A DNA stretch of 64,000 nt from Dyella sp. C11 (GCF_003121485.1 NZ_QAVX01000001.1:1-64000); one strand, 5' to 3'; shown: positions 47,605-57,530, counted from the stretch's first letter. The notes: generated from the letters alone by a model not told the origin. Made by a program: numbers and translations.

Positions 47605-50394
47605 ATGACTCGCACACAGCTTCACAAGACCTTGCTGGCGGCGGCCATTGCGGCGTCGTTCGGCGTTGCCCACGCAGCTGATACACCGGCGGCTTCCGCG
47701 CCCGCCGATCCGCAGCAGTCCACCACGACCACCGATGCCACGCCGCCGGCCAACGCGCCCAAGAAGGATGGCACCAGCGCCGACGCCCAGCAGAAGGACG
47801 CGGTGAACCTGTCCGGCGTGGTGGTAACGCCGTTGCGCGAGAGCCTGCAGAGCGCGCAGACGCTCAAGCAGGATTCGCGCATGATCACCGACTCCATCGT
47901 GGCCGAAGACATCGGCAAGCTGCCTGACAACAGCGTGGCCGATGCGCTCCAGCGCATCACCGGCGTGCAGGTGGCGCAGGGTTTCCAGGGCGAGACCAGC
48001 TCGGTGGTGATCCGCGGTTTGCCCAACGTGATCACCACGCTCGACGGTCGCGAGATTTTCAGCGGTGTGGGTCGCGCTTTCGCCTTCCAGAACCTGCCGT
48101 CCACGGCGGTGAAGACGGTGCAGGTCTATAAGACCAGCGAGGCGAGCCTGCCTGATGGCGGCATCGCCGGCATGGTCGACATGCAGCTATTCCGTCCGTT
48201 CGATTTCGACGGCCCCAAGGTCGCCGCGACGTTTACCGAAACCAACAGCAAGTACGCCGCGCACACCGACCCCAACGGCAGTGTGTTGCTCAGTGATCGC
48301 TGGAAGACCGACATCGGCGAGTTCGGCGCGTTGATCAACGTGGGCTACGACAAGCAGCACTACGACTACAACGCCGTGTGGGACGACTTCCCCAAGGTGC
48401 TGACCACCGGCGCCGGCGACCCCGTGCGTACGTCCAACGGCAACCTGATTGCTGCGCCGAACGGCTTTGGTGCGGACTACAACATCGGTGACCGCACGCG
48501 CCAGGAAATGAACTATGCGCTGCAGTGGAAGCCGAACGACAGCACCGAGATCTACATCGAAGGCCTGTACGACTGGGATTCGGACAACTACAACCAGCCG
48601 TACTTCTTCAGCTTCCCGGTGGGTTCGGTGGACCCGCAGAACGTCAAGGTCGGCAACACGTGTTATCCGGACCAGCTGACCGGTTCGGCGTACTACGGCC
48701 AGACCATCTGCGACATGACCAGCGGCAGCTGGACGGGCAACACCTACGCGGCCACCAGTACGCAGGCGCACCAGGAGTGGGGTCACGACATCCAGAACGC
48801 CATCGGTGCCAAGTGGCACGGTGACCGCCTGAACCTGTCGACCGACCTGTCGTTCAACTCCAGCTCGTTCCACGAGCAGACCTTCATCATCGACACGTTC
48901 CTGCAGGCGCCGATCACCACGGTGTGGAACGGCGGCCACAACTGGTCGCTGGTGGGCAACCCGGCGAGCAATCCGGCCAACTTCTATCTCAACGGCCTTT
49001 ATCAGGACTGGGACAACCAGCGCGGCACGCAGACCGCGTGGCGTGGCGACGGCAATTACGACCTCAACGGCAGCTTCTTCCAGTACATCGACTTCGGCCT
49101 GCGTTATTCCGATCACAAGGCCGAGTACGTGGGCAGCACGCAGATCTCCACGCCGCCGCCGGGTGGCACGGGAGACATCTCGTTGAACCCGAATCCCGCC
49201 AACCAGGTGATTGCGCGTTTCCCCAGCGGCTATTGCTGCAACCAGCCGGGCACGCAGGCGATTCCGGTGTCGTGGCTCAGCGGCTGCTTCAACTACCTCA
49301 CCAACAATGCCGACGCCATCCGCACGCTGTACGGCCTGCCGACCGGCCTGGCCCCGGAAAATCCCGGTCGCTACTACCAGATCGACGAGAAGTCGTACGC
49401 CGGTTACTTCCAGCTGGGTTACGGCAACGAACTGTGGGGCATGCCCTTCGATGGCCTTGCCGGCATGCGCGTGGAACGCGTGAAGCGCAATCTCGATGCG
49501 TTCTCCTATGACGCGTCGACCAACATCTACACGCCGCTCTCGGACAGCACCAGTGCACCGGTGTACTTGCCCAACCTCAGCTTCAACCTGCACATCAAGG
49601 ACAACCTGCAGTTCCGTTTCGTGGCAGCCAAGACGTTGACCTATCCGGACTTCGGCCAGCTCAACCCGTCGCTGTCGTTGAACCCGGGCACCATCAACCG
49701 TGCCGGCGCGGCAGCCAGTGGCAACCCGGACCTGAAGCCGATCCGTTCGAACAACTACGACGCGTCGCTGGAGTGGTACTTCGCGCCGGCCGGCTACCTC
49801 AGCGGTGGCGTGTTCTATCGCGACATCAACGGCTACATCCAGAACTACGTGACGGACGTGACCATCCAGGGCCAGCCGTACCAGCTCAGCTCGCCGCAGA
49901 GTGCGGGTTCGGGTCATCTCGATGGTGCGGAATTCGCCTACCAGCAGTTCTTCGACTTCCTGCCGGAGCCGTTGAATGGTCTGGGTGTGCAGTTCAATTA
50001 CACCTACATCGAAGGCTCCACGCGTTCGCCGCAGTTCATCGGTGGCCCGGTGGTCACCTCGCCGCTGCAGAACGTGTCGAAGAACAACGGCAACGCCGTG
50101 TTGATGTACGAAAAGTTCGGCTGGTCCGCACGACTGGCGTACAACTACCGCAGTCGTTTCATCGACGGCTTCAACCAGCCGACCGTGGCTGGCGTGAACG
50201 ACGAAGTGAAGCCCGCCAACCAGGTCGACTTCTCGCTGGGATACGACGTCAACAAGTACTTCACCGTGGTGCTCAACGCGACCAACATCTTTGGCGCGAA
50301 CCTGCACCAGTACTTCGGCGATGGCGACGGCAGTCCGCGTGACATCCGCTACCAGGACAAGACGATCGGCCTGGGCGTGCGCTTCAAGATGTAA
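47605..50394 (+). CDS. TonB-dependent outer-membrane receptor (carbohydrate type)
   Basis: The 929-residue protein has a signal peptide (about 1-24), a low-complexity Ala/Pro/Thr linker with a TonB-box-like VNLSGVVVTP, and a plug domain (about 90-200, DALQRITGVQV, IRGLPNVITTLDGRE). A long 22-strand barrel follows, ending in TIGLGVRFKM. It resembles the Xanthomonas/Caulobacter TonB receptors that import plant oligosaccharides. Neighbouring GH93-like and GH43 enzymes suggest arabinan or arabinogalactan fragments as the cargo. The last residue is Met, where outer-membrane barrels usually end in Phe. GGGGAGG precedes the ATG. Confidence 0.92.
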   Translation: MTRTQLHKTLLAAAIAASFGVAHAADTPAASAPADPQQSTTTTDATPPANAPKKDGTSADAQQKDAVNLSGVVVTPLRESLQSAQTLKQDSRMITDSIVAEDIGKLPDNSVADALQRITGVQVAQGFQGETSSVVIRGLPNVITTLDGREIFSGVGRAFAFQNLPSTAVKTVQVYKTSEASLPDGGIAGMVDMQLFRPFDFDGPKVAATFTETNSKYAAHTDPNGSVLLSDRWKTDIGEFGALINVGYDKQHYDYNAVWDDFPKVLTTGAGDPVRTSNGNLIAAPNGFGADYNIGDRTRQEMNYALQWKPNDSTEIYIEGLYDWDSDNYNQPYFFSFPVGSVDPQNVKVGNTCYPDQLTGSAYYGQTICDMTSGSWTGNTYAATSTQAHQEWGHDIQNAIGAKWHGDRLNLSTDLSFNSSSFHEQTFIIDTFLQAPITTVWNGGHNWSLVGNPASNPANFYLNGLYQDWDNQRGTQTAWRGDGNYDLNGSFFQYIDFGLRYSDHKAEYVGSTQISTPPPGGTGDISLNPNPANQVIARFPSGYCCNQPGTQAIPVSWLSGCFNYLTNNADAIRTLYGLPTGLAPENPGRYYQIDEKSYAGYFQLGYGNELWGMPFDGLAGMRVERVKRNLDAFSYDASTNIYTPLSDSTSAPVYLPNLSFNLHIKDNLQFRFVAAKTLTYPDFGQLNPSLSLNPGTINRAGAAASGNPDLKPIRSNNYDASLEWYFAPAGYLSGGVFYRDINGYIQNYVTDVTIQGQPYQLSSPQSAGSGHLDGAEFAYQQFFDFLPEPLNGLGVQFNYTYIEGSTRSPQFIGGPVVTSPLQNVSKNNGNAVLMYEKFGWSARLAYNYRSRFIDGFNQPTVAGVNDEVKPANQVDFSLGYDVNKYFTVVLNATNIFGANLHQYFGDGDGSPRDIRYQDKTIGLGVRFKM

Positions 50395-50499
50395 ATCTCT
50401 CCCACTGGGCGGGGGCGGTGGTGACATGCCGCTTCCCGCCATTTTTTTGGGAGATGTCTTTCGGCGGCTTGCTCGCCAACGTGACACGGGAACCTTTGC

Positions 50500-52077
50500 A
50501 TGACACGTTCGACGTTCGGTCTTTCCCTGTTGTCCCTGGGCCTGCTTGCTGCGATTTCCACGCATGCCGACGCACAGGATTCACGCGAACCGGTGGTTGG
50601 CACGCATCTCGCCGACGGTTCCGGTTATGTCAGCATTACGCTCATCGAGCACGGCGCAGCCGAAGACAAGGGACGCTTGTTGATGGCGTTCGAGCAGGAC
50701 GGCATGGGCGGCGTCCCGCTGTGGGAAAGTCGCGATGGCGGCGATCATTGGCGTTTCCTGATGAACGTCACCGATCAAACGCATGCGAAAGACCCGCGCT
50801 GGCAATTGCGCTGGCAGCCGCATATCACCGAGTTGCAGCGCGCCAGCGGCGACTTGCCTGCTGGCACGCTGGTGCTTTCGGCCAACGCCACCGGCAACGA
50901 TCCGAAGGGTCATGTCGTTGAGGAAGACCTGCAGGTCTATACCTCCACCGATGCGGGCAAGACGTGGCACTACCGCAGCTCCATCGTGAAGGGCGGTGGC
51001 CATCCGGAAGACAAGGACAACAAGGGCGTGTGGGAGTCGAACATCCACGTGCTCGATGACGGCCGCATGGTGGCGTACTACTCCACCGAGCAGCACAAAG
51101 CCGAGGGCTACAACCAGGCGTTGGGACATAAAGTGTCCGACGATGGAGGCAAGCACTGGGGCAAGGAAGTACTGGACGTCGCCATTCCCGGTGGCGTGCA
51201 GCGTCCGGGCATGGCCATCGTCACGCGACTGGGCGATGGTCGTTACGCGATGACGTACGAGAACATCGACGGCCCGAAGAACGGCCAGGTGTTCATCAAA
51301 TTCAGCCGCGATGGCCTGGATTGGGGCGATCCGCAACATCACGGCGAGCCGGTAATGACGCTCTCCGGCTTCTGGCCTGCCGCGTGCCCGGTGGCGCAGT
51401 GGTTCCCGGTGGGTGGCCCGGAAGGCGTGATCGTGGTGTCGGCCGAGCGTGGCGGTGGTGGCGCGGAGGAAGGCGGCCGCGATCTCTATTGGAACAACGC
51501 CTCGGGCCGTGGCCCGTGGTGGGAAGTACGGGCGCCGGTGCAGAAGCGCACAGGCAACATCCACGCAGGCTGGACGCAGGCACTGTTGCTGCGCGACGAC
51601 GGCAGCTTCCTGCATGTCACCACATCGTCCTCGCCGGACAAGCCGGAGAGCGTCGCCCACAACGAAGTGCTGTTCAACACCGCGAAGCTCGATTTTCACC
51701 GCTATGAGGCGGAGGACGCGCAGTTCAACAGCGCGGTAGCCGTCCCCGATCCGAAGGCATCCAACTTCCGCAAGGCGCGACTGGGGCAGGGTCCCGACGG
51801 CAGGCTTCGCTTCGTGATCAACAGCAACGGCGGCACGCACGCACTGCATGTGCGCTTTGCCGATCTCGGACTTGCAGCGCGCCCCGATGTGGTCGTCAAC
51901 GGCGCTCGCTTGCCGGAAGGCAGCGTGTCGAAAGCGGACGATGGCTGGGAAGTGCTTGATGTCTCCGCTGCGTTGTTGCCGGGGTTCAACACCATCGACG
52001 TCGATGGCGGTGCGCATGTGGTGGACGTCGACTATCTGCAAGTGGACGGCGACACGCCGGTCACCGGGAAGCCGTAA
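50500..52077 (+). CDS. Exported GH93-like exo-arabinanase with C-terminal carbohydrate-binding region
   Basis: The 525-residue protein has a signal peptide (about 1-25, ending ADAQ) and a six-bladed propeller with Asp-box-like repeats (SRDGGDHW, STDAGKTW, SDDGGKHW, SRDGLDWG). The stretch WESNIHVLDDGRMVAYYSTE is typical of GH93 exo-alpha-1,5-L-arabinanases, which release arabinobiose from linear arabinan. A separate C-terminal region starts with YEAEDAQFNS (about residue 405), the usual start of CBM35/CBM6-type modules. A sialidase (GH33) is less likely because the FRIP arginine motif is missing. The stop is 2 bp before the GH43 gene. Confidence 0.75.
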   Translation: MTRSTFGLSLLSLGLLAAISTHADAQDSREPVVGTHLADGSGYVSITLIEHGAAEDKGRLLMAFEQDGMGGVPLWESRDGGDHWRFLMNVTDQTHAKDPRWQLRWQPHITELQRASGDLPAGTLVLSANATGNDPKGHVVEEDLQVYTSTDAGKTWHYRSSIVKGGGHPEDKDNKGVWESNIHVLDDGRMVAYYSTEQHKAEGYNQALGHKVSDDGGKHWGKEVLDVAIPGGVQRPGMAIVTRLGDGRYAMTYENIDGPKNGQVFIKFSRDGLDWGDPQHHGEPVMTLSGFWPAACPVAQWFPVGGPEGVIVVSAERGGGGAEEGGRDLYWNNASGRGPWWEVRAPVQKRTGNIHAGWTQALLLRDDGSFLHVTTSSSPDKPESVAHNEVLFNTAKLDFHRYEAEDAQFNSAVAVPDPKASNFRKARLGQGPDGRLRFVINSNGGTHALHVRFADLGLAARPDVVVNGARLPEGSVSKADDGWEVLDVSAALLPGFNTIDVDGGAHVVDVDYLQVDGDTPVTGKP

Positions 52078-52079
52078 CC

Positions 52080-53054
52080 ATGCGAGGAACGATCAACCGA
52101 CTGTCTGCCGCGCTTGGTTTGATGTTGCTCGCATCCGCTGCGCACGCGCAGGCATCGGAGGTCATGCATCCGTTGTTGCCCAGTGGACCCGACCCGTGGG
52201 TCACGCAGCGCGACGGCGTCTACTACTACACCAGCACCGAGGGCGATCGCATCTCGCTGCGCAAGACCACGGACATGGCGCATCTGGCGGATGCCGCGCC
52301 CGAGGTCGTCTGGCGGCCACCGGCGCAGGGTGGCAACTCGTCGTCCATCTGGGCGCCGGAACTGCACTTCCTCGATGGCAAGTGGTACCTGTACTACTCC
52401 GCATCGGACAAGGCGCACGATGACGATGCGCATCGTCGTGTGTGGGTGCTGGAGAACGCATCGCCCGATCCCATGCAAGGCGAGTGGATCGACAAGGGTA
52501 TGCTCAAGACGCAACTCAACGGCATCGATGGCACGGTGTTCGATCACGGCGACAGGCGTTACTTCGTCTATTCGGCCTACGTGGGCGATCACAGCGATCT
52601 CATCATTGCACCCATGACCAACCCGTGGACGCTGGGCGAGCCGCAGGTGGACATTGCTCATCCCACGCAATGGTGGGAAATGCGTGGCGGCCGCAAGATC
52701 CTGGAAGCGCCGGAGTTTCTCGAAGGACCGGGCGGCAAGGTATTCCTCTCGTATTCCGGCAGCGCGTGCTGGTCCGACGATTATTCGGTCGGGCTGCTGA
52801 GTGCGGAGGCGCATGCCAACCTGCTCGATCCCGCGTCGTGGCACAAATCGCCCGAGCAGGCGCTCGCCAGTTCGACGAAGCATCAGTTCTATGCCCCGGG
52901 CCACAACGGCTTCTTCAAGACACCGGATGGCGAGGACTGGATCATCTTCCACGCCAATGGCGGTCCCGACTGGAAGTGCACGGCGCGCCGCGCGCCTTAC
53001 GCCATGCCCTTCACCTGGACGGCCGCGGGCGAGCCGGACTTCATGGGCAAGTAA
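52080..53054 (+). CDS. Exported GH43 arabinan/arabinoside hydrolase
   Basis: The 324-residue protein has a signal peptide (about 1-23, ending SAAHAQ) and a five-bladed GH43 propeller. The catalytic base is D38 in GPDPWV, the pKa-modulating Asp is D150 in NGIDGTVF, and the acid is probably E209 in LEAPEF. Family members are alpha-L-arabinofuranosidases, arabinanases or beta-xylosidases. Pairing with the GH93-like gene two bases upstream favours arabinose release. It is the last gene of the rightward sugar group. Confidence 0.88.
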   Translation: MRGTINRLSAALGLMLLASAAHAQASEVMHPLLPSGPDPWVTQRDGVYYYTSTEGDRISLRKTTDMAHLADAAPEVVWRPPAQGGNSSSIWAPELHFLDGKWYLYYSASDKAHDDDAHRRVWVLENASPDPMQGEWIDKGMLKTQLNGIDGTVFDHGDRRYFVYSAYVGDHSDLIIAPMTNPWTLGEPQVDIAHPTQWWEMRGGRKILEAPEFLEGPGGKVFLSYSGSACWSDDYSVGLLSAEAHANLLDPASWHKSPEQALASSTKHQFYAPGHNGFFKTPDGEDWIIFHANGGPDWKCTARRAPYAMPFTWTAAGEPDFMGK

Positions 53055-53155
53055 TCGCGCCGCTGCGACGTTGGTCTGGTTTGATCGGCTCTCGCGGCCG
53101 TGGCAACCTGCATTCCCCCCGGGCGGCCAGCCGTCCGCACCACGACGGAGTGCCC

Positions 53156-54808
53156 ATGCCTCGCACGTTCCTTGCCTTCGCGCTTGCCGCGACATTCACC
53201 ACGGTCGCGCTGGCCGCGGTGCCCGCCAACGAGCAGCCAGGCCTGGCGCAGATCCGCGAACGCGACCTGCACGCCGACATCAGCTTCCTGGCCTCCGACG
53301 CGCTGCAAGGCCGCCTGTCGCTGCAGCCCGGTGACGACGCGTCGGTGCAGTGGATTGCCTCCGAGTTCGAGAAGGCCGGATTGAAGCCGGCCGCTACCGA
53401 TGCACAGGGCAAGCCCAGTTTTCTGCAGGCGGTGCCCCTCGTCGAATATCGCCCCGATGGCAAGGCCACGTTGCTTACGCTGAAGCGCGGCGGCAAGAGC
53501 ACCGACTGGAAAGATCCCGACGTGTCGGGCGCGTTTCCCCCCGACCAGGATGTCTCCGCGCCCGTGGTGTTTGCCGGTTACGGCATCACCGCGCCGGAGC
53601 TTGGCTACGACGATTACGCCGGCCTGGATGTGAAAGGGAAGATCGTCGTGGTGTTTGATCACGAGCCGCAAGAGACCGATCCCAAGTCGATCTTCAACGG
53701 CACCGGCAACACGCGTTACGCCACTGCCTACGTGAAAGTATTGAACGCACAGGAACACGGCGCCGTGGCCGTGCTGCTGGCGCCGGAACCCTCGCACAAC
53801 CATCCCTCGCAGCTGGAGGTGCGCAAGCGCATCGGCCACCAGGCGGAACACGCGGCGAACCCGATTCCCGCGCAGGCGCTGGCGGACAGCCCCGTGCACA
53901 TTCCCAGCATGGTCATCTCCGCTGATGTGGAAGATGCTTTGCTGAGCACCAGTGGCAGCACGCCGAAGGCAATGCAGTCGGGTATCGATGCGGATCTGAA
54001 ATCGCGCTCGCTGGCATTGCCGGATACGACAGTCAGCCTGCACCTGAAGAACAGCTCGCGTCGCGAAGCCACCGCGTGGAATGCGGTGGGCCTGCTCGAA
54101 GGCAGCGATCCCAAGCTCGCGCCCGAGACCATCATCATCAGCGCGCATCACGATCACGACGGCCAGGCCGGCGACAAGATCTGGCACGGCGCGGACGACA
54201 ACGCCTCCGGCACCGTGGGCGTGGTGACGCTGGCGCGTGCGTTTGCCGCGAACCCGACCAAGCCGAAGCGTTCCATCCTGTTCGCGGTGTTTGCGGCTGA
54301 GGAACGCGGCCTGCTCGGCGCGTATTACCTTGCCGCGCATCCGCTGCGTCCGCTGGACACCACGCGCGCCATGATCAACTTCGACATGATCGGCCGCGAT
54401 GAGAAGCCCAGTCCGCAAACCGAAGGCCTGATCGACATTCCCGCCGACACCAGCAATCGCCTCAACCTGATCGGCGCGGCCTACAGCCCGGATTACCAGA
54501 AGACCGTGGCCAAGGCGAACGGCGACGTGGGCCTGGTGCTGGATGACCGCTTCGACCACGAGTACGCGCTGAACGTGTTCTTCCGCTCCGACCAGTTCCC
54601 GTTCGTGCTGCACAACGTGCCCGCATTCTGGTGGTTCACCGGCTTCCACCCGGACTACCACCACCCCAGCGATACGGCGGAAAAGATCGACTATCCGAAG
54701 ATGGCGAAGATCCTCAAGCTGGCTTATCTCAGCACGTGGCAGTTTGCCAACGAAGCCACGCCGCCGCGCTTCGTGTCGCATCCGGGCAGCGAGAAGAAAG
54801 CGCCCTGA
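53156..54808 (+). CDS. Exported M28-family metallopeptidase with PA domain
   Basis: The 550-residue protein has a signal peptide (about 1-20, ending VALAAV) and a protease-associated insert (about 110-270, VFAGYGITAPELGYDDY). The M28 di-zinc catalytic domain shows its ligands in ISAHHDHDG (His), HGADDNASG (Asp), AAEERGLLG (Glu-Glu), NFDMIGRDE (Asp) and FHPDYHHPSD (His). These enzymes are zinc aminopeptidases that act in the periplasm or outside. The start has GGAG 6 bases upstream. A 101-bp gap separates it from the sugar locus, and it is probably a separate unit with its own terminator. Confidence 0.92.
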   Translation: MPRTFLAFALAATFTTVALAAVPANEQPGLAQIRERDLHADISFLASDALQGRLSLQPGDDASVQWIASEFEKAGLKPAATDAQGKPSFLQAVPLVEYRPDGKATLLTLKRGGKSTDWKDPDVSGAFPPDQDVSAPVVFAGYGITAPELGYDDYAGLDVKGKIVVVFDHEPQETDPKSIFNGTGNTRYATAYVKVLNAQEHGAVAVLLAPEPSHNHPSQLEVRKRIGHQAEHAANPIPAQALADSPVHIPSMVISADVEDALLSTSGSTPKAMQSGIDADLKSRSLALPDTTVSLHLKNSSRREATAWNAVGLLEGSDPKLAPETIIISAHHDHDGQAGDKIWHGADDNASGTVGVVTLARAFAANPTKPKRSILFAVFAAEERGLLGAYYLAAHPLRPLDTTRAMINFDMIGRDEKPSPQTEGLIDIPADTSNRLNLIGAAYSPDYQKTVAKANGDVGLVLDDRFDHEYALNVFFRSDQFPFVLHNVPAFWWFTGFHPDYHHPSDTAEKIDYPKMAKILKLAYLSTWQFANEATPPRFVSHPGSEKKAP

Positions 54809-54824
54809 TCAACCGGCATCGATG

Positions 54825-54860
54825 AAAAAACACCCCGGCTGGTCCGGGGTGTTTTCGTTT
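54825..54860. terminator. Terminator after the M28 peptidase
   Basis: AAACACCCCGG (54828-54838) and CCGGGGTGTTTT form a strong hairpin flanked by A and T runs, so it may serve the convergent ClpP-like gene as well. Confidence 0.88.
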
Positions 54861-54885
54861 CAGGGTGCCGATGAACGCAGCGCGC

Positions 54886-55980
54886 TTAGTGGGGTTGCGC
54901 CGCCATCGCCTTGGCGATCTGCTGGCAGCCGCGCGTGTAGGTGAGCAGTTCGTTGCGCACCGGGTCCAGTTCCATCCAGAACCCGTACCGCACGGCGCCG
55001 CCCTTGTCGGACAGGTAGGCGCTGATCGAGCGAGCAGTGGTCAGCTGCTGCAATTGCGCTTCGGTGAAGGGCTGGGTGAACACGACGGACTGGCCCACGG
55101 CCGAGACGCTGGCGCGCTGGCGTTCGGTGGCGGGCTGATGGTCGATCTCGAAGTAATACTGCGTGGCGCGAGCGGCGATCTGCTTCGCGTGATCGGCGCC
55201 GATGGTATAGGTCGCAGTGACCGTCATGCCGTCGTTGCGGCACATCATGGTGAGGCTGTGCTCGCCATCGCGCGTGGTCTGCGTGAGCGAGAGCGAGGCG
55301 ATGCCGTTCACGGGTTGATTCACCGCCTTGGGTGGCAGCCGGCCATTGTTGGCGACGCCGTAGCCCAGCATCAGGTCGCCGTCGAGCCACGTCACCGTGC
55401 CGTTGGTGCTGGCGTTACCGAAGACCAGCGGATTGATGCCCATCTCTTTCAGGTAGTCGTGGATGGCTGGCGCCGAGGCGCCGGTGCCGGCGACGGGTTG
55501 TCCGCCGAAGCGGTCCGCGCCGCTGGCGGACCAGCGATACAGGCCGCCGACATACGCATACGCGCAGGCATCCACGCATTGCGATTCCTTGGACATCACC
55601 GGCTGGCCGGCTACGCGTCGCGGGCTGCCCAGGTGCGTGCCGATGTTGTTGGCGCGGAACAGGCGCCCGAGCGCCATGCCTGCGTTTGCATCGCCACCCG
55701 GCGAATTGAGGTAGATGTCGCTGCCCGCGGGAATCTTGTGCGACTGGATCATCGCTTCGACGCGTTGCGCCGCACCGGCATCGATGGGTCCGTAGAGATA
55801 GACCTGCGGCACCTTCGCCACGGAAATCGTCATGCGGTCGTCGTTCACCTGCACGGCGAGCTGGCCGCCGGTGCTGGTGGCTACGCTGGCGCCCGTCGGC
55901 GCTTCAGCCCATGCCGGCAGCGCGAGGGCGGCGGCGAGCCATGCACAGCCCGCGGCGATCGATCGGTTGAACACGTTCAT
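54886..55980 (-). CDS. Periplasmic ClpP/crotonase-fold protein, probably catalytically altered
   Basis: The 364-residue protein has a signal peptide (1-25, ending ALPAWA) and a ClpP-like region. DIYLNSPGGDANAGMALG (around residues 87-105) corresponds to the NSPGG oxyanion strand. CVDACAYAYVGG (135-146) corresponds to the nucleophile segment. In related periplasmic serine proteases of this fold (COG3904-like) the middle reads C-x-S-A-C, and here Asp137 replaces Ser. The remainder (about 200 residues) is unassigned and carries two further Cys. It may be a binding protein rather than a protease. ATG 55980 was chosen because the signal peptide starts there. Confidence 0.7.
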   Translation of the reverse strand: MNVFNRSIAAGCAWLAAALALPAWAEAPTGASVATSTGGQLAVQVNDDRMTISVAKVPQVYLYGPIDAGAAQRVEAMIQSHKIPAGSDIYLNSPGGDANAGMALGRLFRANNIGTHLGSPRRVAGQPVMSKESQCVDACAYAYVGGLYRWSASGADRFGGQPVAGTGASAPAIHDYLKEMGINPLVFGNASTNGTVTWLDGDLMLGYGVANNGRLPPKAVNQPVNGIASLSLTQTTRDGEHSLTMMCRNDGMTVTATYTIGADHAKQIAARATQYYFEIDHQPATERQRASVSAVGQSVVFTQPFTEAQLQQLTTARSISAYLSDKGGAVRYGFWMELDPVRNELLTYTRGCQQIAKAMAAQPH

Positions 55981-56308
55981 GGCGGGACGTGGGGAGTGAG
56001 CGACGGGCACGCGACTGACCTTGCGACGAAGGTCGGCAAGTGTGCTTGAACGTGGATGTCTCGCAAGTGAAGGGCAAGGTAGCCCGCGTGATGTCCGGTG
56101 GGGCGGACAGGCCCGGACGTCCGCCGTGTTGTCCGCGGACGCAGGATCTTTCAACGGGCCTGTGCGCAAGTGCCTGATCTTCGGTGCATCACCTGCGTAT
56201 CGTGGCTTGGCACGCCGCTTGCTCTTTCGACATCAACAGCGGCATGTCGCCGAATCACCCGCCGAAGCTGAGGGGCTTCGCGGGCATACACCAGCCAGGA
56301 GAGCTGCC

Positions 56309-57487
56309 TTGACTATCTTGCGTGCATCCATGTTCGTTACGTTGCTTCTCGCCGTCGGGTTCCAGGCCGACCGCGTGCGCGCCGACGATGCACCCGCCAA
56401 GCCCGCCGCTGCCGCGACGGACAAGTCGATGATCGCGCGCGACGAAGTGCGCCGCATCCTCGACAGCAACCGCATGATCATCACGCCGCAAGGCATCGAC
56501 GAGAAGATCAAGCTGCACATCAACGGCATCGATCAGTGGATCTCCGTGCGCGGCAAGGACCGCCGCAATCCCATCCTGTTGTTCCTGCATGGCGGCCCGG
56601 CCTCGCCGGCCATGCCGGAGGCATACACCTTCCAGACGCCATGGGAGGATTACTTCACCGTCGTGCAATGGGACCAGCGCGGCGCGGGCAAGACCTATCG
56701 CGCCAACACCGAGCAGGCGATGGAGCCGGGCATGAGCGTGGCCGGCATGACGGACGATGCCGCGCAGGTGGCGCAGTACCTGCGCGAGCACTTCCACAAG
56801 CAGAAGATCTTCCTGCTGGGTCATTCGTGGGGAAGCATCCTCGGCGTGGAGCTGGCGCAGAAGCATCCGGATTGGTTCTACGCGTACATCTCGGTGGGCC
56901 AGGTGGTGAATGGTCGTCGTAATGAAGCCGTGGGCTACAACTTCGCGCTGAGCCAGGCGAAAGCCGAACACAACACGCAGGCCATCGCCGAGCTGGAAGC
57001 CATCGCGCCGTATCCGGGCAATGCGCCGTTGACGCCCGAGCGCGTCGGCGTGCGCAGCAAGTGGGAGATGTACTACGGCGGCCTTGCGTGGGGCCGCAAG
57101 GACTTCCAGTTCGACGGCGACGCGATGCATCTTTCGCCGGATTACGACCAGGGCGACCTGGAAGCCATCGACAAGGGCAGCCTGTACTCGCTCAACCATC
57201 TGCTCGGCGCGCTGGTGACGACCGACTTCGACCACGTCACGCACTTCGGCTGCCCTGTGCTTGTCTACGTCGGCGCTCACGACTACACCACGCCGTACGA
57301 GGTGGCTGAAAAGTGGTTCGGCGATATCCAGGCGCCGTCGAAGCGGCTGGTGGTCTTCGCCGATTCCGCGCACATGATGATGCAGGAGCAGCCGGGTCGA
57401 TTCCTGGTGCACCTGGTGAACGACGCACTGCCGCTGGCGCAGAAGGTGGGTGACGCGGCGCCGGCCGAGGTCACGCGCGACCCGTGA
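56309..57487 (+). CDS. Exported alpha/beta hydrolase, proline iminopeptidase-like (S33)
   Basis: The 392-residue protein read from TTG 56309 has AGGAGAG 5 bases upstream, giving a signal peptide TILRASMFVTLLLAVGFQ ending near RVRA. The next ATG (56330) has no ribosome site and would lose the positive charge. The hydrolase shows oxyanion motif FLHGGPASP, nucleophile elbow GHSWGS, and late Asp (VGAHDYTTP) and His (DSAHMMM). The HGGP plus GHSWGS pair is typical of prolyl aminopeptidases and relatives, but this exported form may act on other substrates. Its upstream gene is divergent. Confidence 0.82.
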   Translation: MTILRASMFVTLLLAVGFQADRVRADDAPAKPAAAATDKSMIARDEVRRILDSNRMIITPQGIDEKIKLHINGIDQWISVRGKDRRNPILLFLHGGPASPAMPEAYTFQTPWEDYFTVVQWDQRGAGKTYRANTEQAMEPGMSVAGMTDDAAQVAQYLREHFHKQKIFLLGHSWGSILGVELAQKHPDWFYAYISVGQVVNGRRNEAVGYNFALSQAKAEHNTQAIAELEAIAPYPGNAPLTPERVGVRSKWEMYYGGLAWGRKDFQFDGDAMHLSPDYDQGDLEAIDKGSLYSLNHLLGALVTTDFDHVTHFGCPVLVYVGAHDYTTPYEVAEKWFGDIQAPSKRLVVFADSAHMMMQEQPGRFLVHLVNDALPLAQKVGDAAPAEVTRDP

Positions 57488-57530
57488 ACCGGGTGGCTGC
57501 CGGGTACAGGTTCGCCTGCACCCGGTCGGC

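Noticed and set aside
50500..52077. Sialidase (GH33) assignment for the Asp-box propeller
   Set aside because: The FRIP-type arginine motif and arginine triad of sialidases are not seen, while GH93-like stretches and the arabinan context are.
55560..57490. Functional link between the ClpP-fold gene and the alpha/beta hydrolase gene
   Set aside because: They are divergent neighbours, but nothing in the sequence beyond adjacency supports a shared role.
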